Assembly (NCBI GenBank): GCA_943735955.1
Contig: OX030958.1
Coordinates: 5,896,126-5,960,125 of the forward strand
Direction of reading: 5' to 3'
DNA: 64,000 bases
Source of the DNA: Piscicola geometra
Lineage: Eukaryota > Annelida > Clitellata > Hirudinida > Piscicolidae
The translations under genes and the position numbers were made by a program. Position 1 is the stretch's first letter. Each line of letters starts with the position of its first letter. Below, piece after piece: positions 39,693-53,100 of this stretch. The notes beneath the pieces were generated by a model. That model had not been told where the DNA came from. It was given only the letters and a program-made list of their open reading frames with translations, and did no database searches.

Positions 39693-42417
39693 TCATCGAC
39701 AAGAGATCGTTCTTTTATTGTGCAGGTGAGGGATCATGCAGCCACAAAACAAATTCAGAGTTTCCTTATTATTATGCAAGACGGAACTGAGTTTCAGCGG
39801 ATGGATCGTATCCTTCTCTGCGATTCTGATTCTCTTCATATAATTCCATGGCTCGTTCCTGTCATAGGTCCAAGATTCAAAAATCCTCAACTCTTGTATT
39901 CTATCCATACGTTCCATACACACCACTGCGTTTGTAAGAGCGATTTCTAAAAAAAGTTCTGCTTCTAAAATCAAAGAAACAATTTTTGTGAAATTTGTGA
40001 AATATACTTTAGGAAGATACATAGAATCAGACGTAAAGCCAAACATTATTTGCTTGGATTTTGCGGTACTAATCATTTGCTTTCTCATGGATTTCATGTC
40101 ACTGTCAGTTTCACTTTCAAATTTGCTCAAAAACAAAAGGCTTTGTTGAGAGTATCTATTGAACCATGGCCACCAAATGTTGACGTCACAAACACCATTT
40201 TCTCGGCATTGTTTCCCAGTGCTGATGTCAGACGCATAGAACGTTCTCTTCGGAAACCAAATCTTGTTGAGAGGGTAGTGGATCACTCCATTTGTCACAA
40301 ACATGTCGTCGGCCACTCCGAGAATTCCTTCGACCGCCAGGCCCAGCCGGATGACCTTCAGATAGCATGCGTAATGCAGGCTTCCAGCTTGACCCTTTTG
40401 CGTGTAAGTCAAAAAGTGAACTCTGTACGGCTTGATCTCGTCGAGACTTGGCAACTTGTCAGCGCAGTAGATGATGTTCGGGTAGAAGGGTCTGTATTGA
40501 ACTTCAATCAACGGCACGACCTTAGCATAGAGCTGGTTGAATAAAACCAACAAGACGATGTTGCTCCTTTGATACCATGGCTTGGCTAAGTCCACTCTAG
40601 GGTAGGTGGTTGTCTTGTTTTCGAAACACACTTTCTGGTACTGCTTTTTCATCGCTTCCAAAATTTCAACGCTGTCTTTATGCTGTTTTGGATGCCAAAT
40701 GATGGGAGAGCACGTCTTTTCAAACGATATAGATTGTTTCTGCATGAAATTGATTGATTTCAAAACCTTCATCCATTTAGCAAGTTTCTCTTTAATTTCA
40801 TCATCGGACACTAACTTCATCGCTTCAAATACACACTTGTCCATGTTTTTACTTTTGCAAATTGGAAAACTTTTTTCTATCTCCAAGCAACGGGATTGGT
40901 TGAGGGAGTGGTGCATTGCTTTGCTGTTGCTTGCGTCCCAGTGAACTGAAACACCACACCCAGACCTTTTCATCAGATGCTGGATGACGCAGGAATATTT
41001 CTCGTACTGGTGAGTGTCCGTGAAAGAGGCTTCCACGAGTGGCAAGAAGTAAAAGGCGCACTGGGAAAAGATGGAAGCAGAAAAGCTGATGGGAAGATAA
41101 GAGTTCTCGTCCATGAGAAGGTCAGGCATGGTGGCATCGCAGTTCTTGGTGGGGTGCAGAGAGGGGAAGACGGCTGGAGTGGATATGCCTGCCAGGTGGT
41201 TGTGGTTGCAAAGCAGTGGCATCACGTGTTCTCTTTCCGAGGCTGCAGACACGGCAGATGATGAATTGCAGGCGTAGTAGAGAGCGCTGTCGAAGGAGGA
41301 GGTGCCATTGAAGGACAAGCTGCTTCTGCTCAAGAGGTTCTCCAGCCTGTGAGCCATCTCCGAAGACAGGTCTTCCTTGCCTGCCCTGTATATCACTCTG
41401 GCGCCCATCTGCGAGAAGAGGGTGTTTGTGATGAGGAGTTTTTTTGGCTGTTTTCTAAAAATCAATTAGTTAATCATTCAGAGTGTAAAATAAAGAAAAC
41501 TGCTTTGTGCTCAAATATTTTTTTTGAACACTCTATATAATTTAATTTTGAAGCTACCTTAATGGCGATGAAATGGTGGATGTCTCGCAGTGTCAGGGTG
41601 GGAAGGTTGAAGGTTTTTCTGGTGAACTCGATCGCACTGCTGTCGACCAGCAAAAGGTTTGCAGGCCTGCAGGGGTTGTCCAAACTTGTGTGAGCCTTTC
41701 GAAATGATTTTTGTAGAATTTCTTTTTGAATATATTTGGAATGTTCATTTTTCAAAGCCTTTTTCACCCATGGTGGTCTTTTTGAGATTATTTTACTAAA
41801 TCTCCCAAGGTAACTGTCATTTAAATAGTTTATTCTCCGATTTTTGAATTTATCAAATTCGTATTAGCTCTAACGTTGATTTTAAATCTAAGACAGATGG
41901 AAGCCATTACTCCCAATTCTCACCTTTCGTTCGCGTAGTCGTTGTCCGACGCGCAGAGAACTCTGCAGAGGGGAAGTCTCTTGGCGATGTGCAGGCATTT
42001 GTGCGCATGATAGGCCTCCTTTATAATCCACGTGGTGTTTTCCACGCAGTTGGAAAAATCAATGGGTGGAAATTCGTTTTTTGGTTTTGCGAAATAAATG
42101 CTGGAGATCTTGTGTATCTTTGAATGTTAAAATTTTTTAAATCGTTAATTCAATTTTTAAACTTTGTATTTCATGTATCTTATTCATATTATATTTTATC
42201 CAAAAAAATAATTAAAAAAGTATTAATTTGCTTACAATTTACCAATTTTATTAATTTATTAATTATTAATTTTTATATCCATTCTGATACCTGTATATTA
42301 CTAATTGGGAAATTTTCGTGAAATTGGTTGATGAAGAGGCAGATGAAAATGAGGCAAAATACTGCAGCCAACACTACTTGCCTTTTACTGGACTCCCTTA
42401 CCAACTCCAAAAACCTT
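39693..42417 (-). CDS. DUF288/STELLO-like type II membrane protein
   Basis: Exons (minus): about 42417-42291, 42117-41924, 41666-41558 and 41447-39693; phases agree from the first listed exon. The 5' end and start codon were not found. Exon A encodes a signal anchor (VLAAVFCLIFICLFINQF), so the bulk would be lumenal. The large last exon matches the C-terminal half of plant STELLO proteins (DUF288): NIVLLVLFNQ with NIIYC, GILGVADDMFVTNGVIH with LNKIWF (GFVFVEDDTVLNYWNLL with TKLW in STELLO1), and SDSMYLPKVYFTNF with IVSLILEAELFLEIA (SEVFYVPKRFVSDFTDLVNL). The ADDM acidic pair takes the place of the DxD-like EDD. STELLO proteins act in the Golgi with cellulose synthase; the animal role is unknown. 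Family call is inference from remembered motifs. Confidence 0.65.
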
Positions 42418-42479
42418 GTGTTTATGAAAGTATTTTAATATAATATCGTCATTTTTTACTTGAACAAAGTTTTTCATGT

Positions 42480-42545
42480 GCCTCAATAGCTCAGCTATGA
42501 GCGCTCTTGAATTTGATGCTATAGAAATTTATTTGATTGATTGAT
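42480..42545 (+). repeat. SINE family C fragment with GATT tail
   Basis: tRNA-like head GCCTCAATAGCTCAGCTATG and a 3' end TGCTATAGAAATTTATT followed by TGATTGATTGATT. The same 3' end precedes the long (GATT)n array at 47.13 kb. Confidence 0.5.
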
Positions 42546-43607
42546 TAGTATGTTAGATCTTTTTCGAAACTTTGAAGACTAGTTGTCTAATAGCAAATAC
42601 TTGTTAAATCATAGGTTACGTCATTGAGTCTTTATTTTTAGCTAAGTTTTGTTTAGTTACAGTCAAAAAGCGTAATCACGAATTTTGCGATAAGCTTCAC
42701 TTGGTCATGACGGGTAATCACTGAAGAATCCAGCTATTAAGCGAAACGCCTGAAAAACTGCTTCACCATATTTCACAGTTTGAAGGAAATAAAACAATCA
42801 AATCTATAGTAATTTACTAAAATCTTATCATTAATTTTTTCAAAAAACTAGGATTCATTAAAAATCATATCGTGTGGTTATTATCACACAATCAAACACA
42901 AAAGAACAAATAAACTCACTTTAAAATGAAAGTAAAGTCCATGATTCCTTAATACAGTCACAAAATGTCAGATTGACACAAAAATCCAAATTTAAAAACT
43001 AGTCCAGGCACACTTACATTCTACAGCAAGATTCTACAGGGGCGACAACGATTGCTTTATCGATTCAACAATGTTTCGAGTCTTGTGACATAACAAATCC
43101 TAGTCACACACATTATATTAGTTTTATATTATAACAACTGTGTAATGCATACACACGACTACCTCGTCACAAACAACATGAATGCGTCAATTCAATTCAA
43201 TTCAAGCGCTACTAAGCCATTTAAACAAAAGCTGAGCCGTTCAACGCCATCCAATCAGGGACGGCGATCTGCTGCAATTCTTGGGGGGGGGAGGGGGTAA
43301 TCCATGCAGGGTCTTGAAGTCCGGAAACCCCTCCTACTAAATTTTTTAAACTTTTATTTTGATACGAGTATTTAAGTAAGCAAAGAATAGTTTTGTTTCA
43401 GACAGCTATTGGGGAAAGCGGGGCAAGATGCACATGGGTGTTTTTGTAAAATATAAATGCGAAATAGGTATATGATTTCAAATGTTTCATTATTCTTTCA
43501 ATCTTTTTGAATGAACACAAAAAAACTTTTATAGCATAATTTTAGAAAGTTATTTTTAAAAGTCCTTTTTTCAGTTTTTTTTCTTTGTTTAAACCACAAT
43601 TCTCGGA

Positions 43608-44400
43608 ATGGAAGTTAGCTCTAGATACATAAAAAATGACTTTTCTGACTATAAAGGAAAACCGGTAAATATATTTAATTTTTAAAATTTAATCATATGC
43701 AATAATATGCAATAAATCAATTTGTGCTGTTTGTCTGTAGATAAATGAAGGCCTGTACGAATTGATAAGAAGACAAATACACAATCTCTTGAGGATTCTA
43801 GAGAGCAACTACAAAGCTGACAATGATTTCACCGTGTACACTGGAACTGCAGGTCTATTACTTTGTTTAGTAATTTTCATTGATTTGTTATGTTATTGTT
43901 TTAAAATTCAAAATTCAGTAATAATTTTTTGAGCCCTTGTGCATTTAATGAACAAATGCATATTAAGCATCTAAGATAGAGCAGTGCTGATACTTTGTCT
44001 CACACCTCTCCCTTCTTGACTGCGCCACACCACAGAACTAGCTTGCATCATGACCATAACACTCATCCTCATCACCACCATCATTATCATCATCATAAAC
44101 ACCAATATCATCATTATCACCACCACCACTACAGGAATTGCTTACATGTACTTGCAGTTGTACCTCAAAATGGCTGGCGATCCCCAGAGAGACACATATC
44201 TCCAGAAGGCCAAACAGCTGATCGAGCACTCACTCAAGCACAAACAAGGGGGTACAGCATCATCATCATCATCATCATCTTTTGCATTATTATTATCATC
44301 ATCTTTTGCATTATTATCATCATCATCATCCTTTGCAGTATTATCACCATATCATTGTCATTATCGTCATCATCATCATGCTAGAATAATATACTTATTC

Positions 44401-44481
<81 letters not shown>

Positions 44482-45338
44482 ACATATATTAACAATAACT
44501 TGGTGAATCGGCAGGGAATGTCACTTTTCTGTGTGGGAATGGAGGTCCCTTAGCCTTGGCGGCTGTCATCTACAAATACCTCGGCAAGATGGACGCCTGC
44601 AAGAGATGTGTTGCAGAGTTAGAGAGATTTGTTGTTAAAGATAATATTATAATCATTCTATCGTTTTCTATTTATAAATTTCTATAATTATATTTATAAT
44701 AATGTTCAGAATAAACATTTATATATATATATCACAATCATTTGTGTTTTAAAAACAATAAAAAGTTTTTAGTCACAAAAGGGAGTGTGTTAGTATTATT
44801 ACAATTATTGTTATTAGTAGTATTAGTATTTTAAGATTTTTATTATAACTACAACTCTTTCATTTTCAAGGCTTTTAAAGATGCAGAAGACAGGTGATGC
44901 ATATATTAATAATAATACAAATAATAATAATAATAAGATAAATTTCTTTTATTAATATATTTTTTTAAAATTACTACTACTACTATCATTATTAAAAGTA
45001 GTATCATTGATATTAGTAGTACTGGAACGATCTTCGCTCCCGGACGAACTTTTGTACGGCAGGGCTGGCTACCTCTCTTGCCTCCTCTTCCTCAACCACC
45101 ACGTCAGTCACTCCGTCGACCCCTCCCTCATCCAACAGGTGTTCGTGCTCTCATCTTATATGTAATAAGTCTCCATCATCAGTGTGATCATCATCATAAC
45201 TATCATTATCATCAACACCATTAGTGTCATAACTTCACCATTACTGTCATAACTTCACCATTACTGTCATACCATCATCATCATCATCATCAACAACATC
45301 ACTAACATCAGCCTCAGCAACATCATCACCACCACTAA

Positions 45339-45370
<32 letters not shown>

Positions 45371-47078
45371 CTCCTTCCAGGTGGTAGATCAAGTGCTGGA
45401 GAGAGGACAGAAGTTTTCAAGACAACGGCAGCACGCATGGCCTCTACTGTATGACTGGTAGGATACTATAATCATCATCATAACCATCATCATACCCACC
45501 ACCATCGTCATCGTCATCATCATCACTGCCAGGTACGACACCATATACCTGGGAGCCGCCCATGGCTTCATGGGGATTCTCTACAATGTCATGGTAGGCG
45601 CTGGTGGTGCTGGTGGTGGTTTTATGGTGGGTGCAACAACCACCTACCAAATAAATGTATTTTTTACTCCCCTTTTTTCACCAAAAATTCTCTTTTCCCC
45701 TTCCACAAAAAATTCTTTAATTATCTTCCATTTCACACACAAGTCTCTCTTCCCCCACTTCCACCTACAATTCCCTTTTTCTCTCCTTTCCGCCTACAAT
45801 TTACCTTTTCTCTTTTCTTCTTTCCGACCCCTTCTCCATGCAGGCATCAAACTCTAAACAAGAAAGCCTGATAACCTCGATGCTCGACCACCTCCTGCTC
45901 CTCGCCTTTCCTTCTGGCAACTTTCCCGCGGCCCTCGAACCACTGCCCACCGATGAGTTGGTGCACTGGTGCCATGGCGCTCCTGGCTGGGTCCACACAC
46001 TAATCAAGGCGTCCCAGGTGGTAACTTTTTTTGCCGTTGCAAAATTCAATATAATGCATAACATGACGAATATTATTAACGTGGCGTAAACCCGAACGAG
46101 CTTCAAGAACACAATTTTAAAAATTGAAAGCGATTTTTCACTTTTTGCACTAAAAAATCTTTAAAAAAAAGATATATTGTGAAAAAGCATCCATAAGCGC
46201 ACTTTTTCTTCTATGATTCGCCTTATACGTGGTTACTTTGTTAAATAATTTTTTCTCCATTCATGTTTGTATTCTTTACTTGAACCACCTCATTTGACCA
46301 TCACTTTGCAAGCATTATACTTCACCACTTGTACTGCTCCATTGAAGCAACCCTGATGCATTTTCCACCCCTTCTTCCTCTCTCCAGCTCTTCAACCAGC
46401 CCAAGTACCTCGATGCTGCCAAGGCGTGCGGCAAGGTGGTGTGGGAGAGGGGCTTGCTGAAGAAGGGCTATGGCATCTGTCATGGCGTCGCTGGCAACGC
46501 ATACACCTTCCTGGCCCTCTACAACGCCACTGGAGACCAAAAGTATCTGTACCAGGCCCTCAAGGTGGAGATCCAAATTGGATTCACTATTATGTTTCGA
46601 TGATGAATTATCGTGTATATATAACTTTTTTGATAATTACTTTTTTTGCAAAAAACTCTCATGGTGATGATAATGATTGTGATAATTACATCATAGTTTC
46701 ACCCTTGACCTAGTTTGCGGAGTTCATATTGGACTATGGCAAGCACGGATGTAGGACACCAGACACTCCATACTCCCTCTTTGAAGGTGCTTTAAAATCA
46801 TTTGAAAAGCCATCTGGTGGTGATATTTGGAAATATAATATTTTCAAAGAATATTTACCAATATTTTTAATGATTTTTTTCGAAATGTGCTGCTGCTGAT
46901 GATGGCGATGATGATGATGATCGTGTTGAAGATGATGATGATGATCGTGGTGAAGATGGTGATGATGTTCTCTTATGCAGATTATAATAAAACCCCCAAA
47001 GGAATGGCTGGAACGATATATTTCTTGGCTGACATGCTTGACATACCAAACGCTAAGTTTCCTGCCTACGAGATGTGA
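43608..47078 (+). CDS. LANCL: LanC-like protein (LANCL)
   Basis: Cytosolic/membrane-associated LanC fold protein; vertebrate LANCL proteins add glutathione to dehydroamino acids in damaged proteins. Exons: 43608-43664, 43741-43852, 44135-44251, 44515-44617, 44871-44893, 45020-45138, 45381-45457, 45533-45593, 45844-46017, 46388-46564, 46714-46786 and 47002-47078; 389 residues (399 in human LANCL1). Seen: FTVYTGTAGIAYMYLQLY, VTFLCGNGGPLA, LPDELLYGRAGY, YLGAAHGFMGI, FPSGNFP, LVHWCHGAPGW, LLKKGYGICHGVAGNAY, YGKHGCRTPDTPYSLFEG and MAGTIYFLADML. The zinc ligands (Cys in WCHG, Cys-His in CHG) are all present, so it should be active. An alternative last acceptor at 46980 would add seven residues. LANCL1/2/3 subtype not resolved. 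Confidence 0.93.
44270..44490. repeat. (ATC)n and (ATT)n microsatellites in LANCL intron
   Basis: ATC runs to 44390, then (ATT)n at 44404-44480, between LANCL exons 3 and 4. Confidence 0.93.
46045..46112 (-). repeat. SINE family A fragment, 3' end
   Basis: Minus strand reads GAAGCTCGTTCGGGTTTACG, CCACGTTAATAATATTCGTC, matching copy 3 at 36.3 kb. Lies in the LANCL intron after exon 45844-46017. Confidence 0.65.
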
Positions 47079-49226
<2,148 letters not shown>

Positions 49227-50130
49227 GGCGTGCTGGTGATGATGATTTCGTCATGGTGGTGGTGATGATGATATCTTGGTGGTTATGGTGATGTGTTATG
49301 GATGAGAATAAAAGCACTGGCGAATGATTTTTTTATTCACAAGCTAAAAAACTCACAAAATAATCAGCCCCCTAGGCTTGCAATTATGCATTCGTTATCA
49401 AACATGCAGTCAGTAAACTCAATAAATAGTGGGTTAGCGTTTCCTAACCACAAGGTATTAGTATTAGTTACCTAATGCCTCGTTTACGTCGAATGGATAG
49501 ATTGAAACTTTAAAATCATGTGTGATCCAAATCCATTATTAAAGAGAATGCATTAAAACTACGTTTCAAAGCGTATGCTGCAAAGCTAAAACTCCAATGA
49601 ACAGAACTACATTGAGAAAGCTATGTCGAAGTGACCGCAAAGCCAAGTTGAATAACTGTCGCGAGACTTAAAACGTAGGCAATTAGAGTGTCTGGTACTC
49701 GAACCCCCGACCTATGAGTAGAAACCGTGAGTCGTTAAACACCAGTTCAGACCAAATTGCATGCTGAAATAAGCTAAAAGGCTTTTCAAGAAAACAAACC
49801 ACGGAGAAATCACTGGAAGACAGTATATATACAATGATCAACAAAATTCGAATACTGATGGCAAATGCGAACATGCTGTCTGGGTAGGTAGTCTCTGATT
49901 GTGATGATGATGAAGTGTTCCTGTTGAGAGAATCAGCGAATTCGCCGTAGAACATTCATCACACTGTGAACACATGCACCAATCAATGAATTATGGCGAA
50001 ACTGAGCAAAATAGAGCAAAACTGGAACCAAAAATAAATAAAAAACTAAAACTCGAATAAATCATAAAATTGAAAGAATCTAAAAACACTAAAAAACTAA
50101 AAGATCTATCAGGTGGTAGTGGTGGTGGGG
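49227..50130. other. Convergent 3' flanks of RPS16 and NT5DC
   Basis: About 0.9 kb without a recognised exon. A stretch 49490-49950 is less AT-rich but holds no coherent frame or repeat family I could place. Confidence 0.5.
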
Positions 50131-53100
50131 TCAGATGCTGGGGTAGTAGAGGTCGAGTTCGTGGGGTAGGGACACCCGTCGCGGGTAGAAAGTGTGCGAG
50201 AAGGAGTAGTGTTGGAAGTTGCCCACACAGCCGGTGTAGACGTCGGCGTAGCGTCTGAATCGGCTGGAGAAGTAGGTGGCGTTGTGGTAGGTTCTGAAGA
50301 TGCTGCCGAAACGCTTGTTGAAGAGATTACGAGTGCTGTGCCTGTAATGGTGGTGTGTGGAGTTGAAGGTGGTGGAAGAGTGGTTGTTGTGGTTAGTGAT
50401 GGTGGTAGGGTGTGGTCGGTGTAGTTAGTGGTGGTTGTGTGATCGTTAGTGGTAGAGTGTGGTTGGTAGTGCGATTGTGTGGTAGATGTTGATAATGATA
50501 GAAGATGCAAATGGTGGGGTAGTTAGATAGACTAACCTGACTTGGTTTCTTTCAACCAACCACTTATCGATCACTTCGAGAGACTCAGCGTCATCAAACA
50601 CCTAATTACAATAATTAAATTTCACACTACTAATTCGAAATAAATTTTATTTAAAATAAAATGAAGTAAAATCTTAGTAAACATGATTTATTATTATTAT
50701 AATCTATTCATTATTGATTTCTAGTTCATTTGCAATAAATAGGAATACAATAATGATTGTTTTAATGATTTAAGAGTTATTTTTTCCAAGCGAAATTACA
50801 ACACCTGCATTTCGTTGATGAGGCCATCCAAGGCGAACGACCACATGATCTCCTTCTTGTACTCTTCGCTGTTCATCACCTTGATCTCTCGCTGTTTTCG
50901 AATACGTTTATAGTACTTTCATAGAAATACTAATTTTGATAAACAGGTATCCACGTGTTTAACGACTCTCGGCTTGACCAACGATCAATGCTTCTTGGTT
51001 CGAGTGAAACCGATTTTATATTAGCTCTTATGCGCGAAATAAAAATGTGAAATCTAAGTGGCCTGGAAGCTCGTTCAGGTTTCACGCAACTATCATAATA
51101 TTTGAGACTGACTTGCACCTTAAAAGAGAGAGTAGTCAGAGTGAGGATGCTTGAGAGCATTCAGCCCTTATAGGAAGGGCTGAATGCTCTCAAGCAGCTA
51201 TATCTCAAGCCTGTTAAGATCGAAGCAAGAAAGAAAGTACGACATTGATGAAAAAGCCTTCCCTATAGAGTACTCAGTCAGTGAGCAAGTTTCTGAAATC
51301 GAAAACACATTTTTTCACAACTTTCGGACGAAGGAGCAGTGTGGTAAGGTGGACCTTAGACTGAAGAAACATTTAATGCATCTATCATTCTACGAAAGAG
51401 CTCAGAGATAACCAGCTTTCTTCTTTCAGAGGCAGCAGCTCAAGCAAAACAAGAATTAGAACTCAACTGGACAAGCAAGATGAAAGCTAAAGTCCAAAAG
51501 AGAGCGGAAGTAAAACAAGAGCTGATTCACAGCATGTCAACAGACGGAAATGGAAAAGTTGAAAAATGTACTCAGCCTCCACTATCTCACTAAATACCTC
51601 CATCTCACAACCCCATCAGCCCAACTCCATTTTACCCACTACACAACGCCATCAGCCCACCTCCACCTCATCAACCCACCTCCACCTCACCCTTCCACCT
51701 CAACCTCACCAACCCACCTCCACCTCACCAACCCACCTCCACCTCTCCAACCCACCTCCACCTCACCAACCCATCTCCACCTCACCAACCCACCTCCACC
51801 TCATCAACCTACCTCCACCTCATCAACCCACCTCCACCTCACCAACCCACCTCCACTTCATCAACCCACCTCCACCTCACCAACCTACCTCCAGCTCAGG
51901 TATCACAGCTCCTGTCCTCCATCCATACTTCAGCGTGGCATCCTGTACAATCACGAACAATATGAAACAATCCTCAAATTATACAAACTATAAAAGTCAA
52001 TTATATAAACTATGAAAGTCAATTATATAAACTATAAAAACCAATTATAAAAACTATAAAAATCAACTATACAAACTATACAACGCAATTATACAAACAA
52101 TACAAATCAATTATACAAACTATACAAATCAATTATAAAAATTATAAAAATCCTAAACTACGCTTCTTGTATTGAAGTTCTCTACAAAAACAAAGAGTTT
52201 TACTCGTTTTTAGTACAAAAACTTGTTGTACACAAAGTGCTTGTACACAAAGTGCTTGTACACAAAGTGCTTGTACATAAAGTGCTTGTACACAAAGTAC
52301 TTGTACACAAAGTGCTTGTACACACCAAGAGATCAGTGTACACGTGGTCTCCCATGTAGAGGACGTTGTGGCCTGCCCAGCCTGTCAGTTTCGTCAGTTC
52401 CAGGAAGTTACCCTGGTGTGGTGGTGAAGAATATTAATAATCCTGAAATATAATTATTATTCATGAAATGTAATTAATATTCATGAAATATAATTAATAT
52501 TCATGAAATATAATTAATATTCATGAAATATAATTAATATTCATGAAATATAATTAATATTCATGAAATATAAATAATATTCATGAAATATAATTAATAT
52601 TCATGAAATATAATTAATATTCACGAAATATAATTAATATTCACGAAAAATAAATTAATATTCACGAAAAATAAATTAATATTTATGAAATATAATTAAT
52701 ATTCATAAAATAGAATTAATATTATAAATATAATCAAATATGGCATCATCATCAAGACATACGCCCAAGTAAATGCTGCCCTTCTTGAACTCTTCCACCT
52801 TTCCCCACGTTAAGACGTTCTGCTCAGGATCGAGTTCCCGAAAGTGTCTGGTGAGTGGATGGGTGGGTAGATGGATGGATGGATGGATAGGTCAATAAAT
52901 GGATGACTAAATAGATGAATGGATGGGTAAATAGATGAATGGATGGGTAAATAGATGAATGGATGGGTAAATAGATGAATGGATGGGTAAATAGATGAAT
53001 GGATGGGTAAATAGATGAATGGATGGGTAAATAGATGAATGGATGGGTAAATAGATGAATGGATGGGTAAATAGATGAATGGATGGGTAGATAGATAGAT

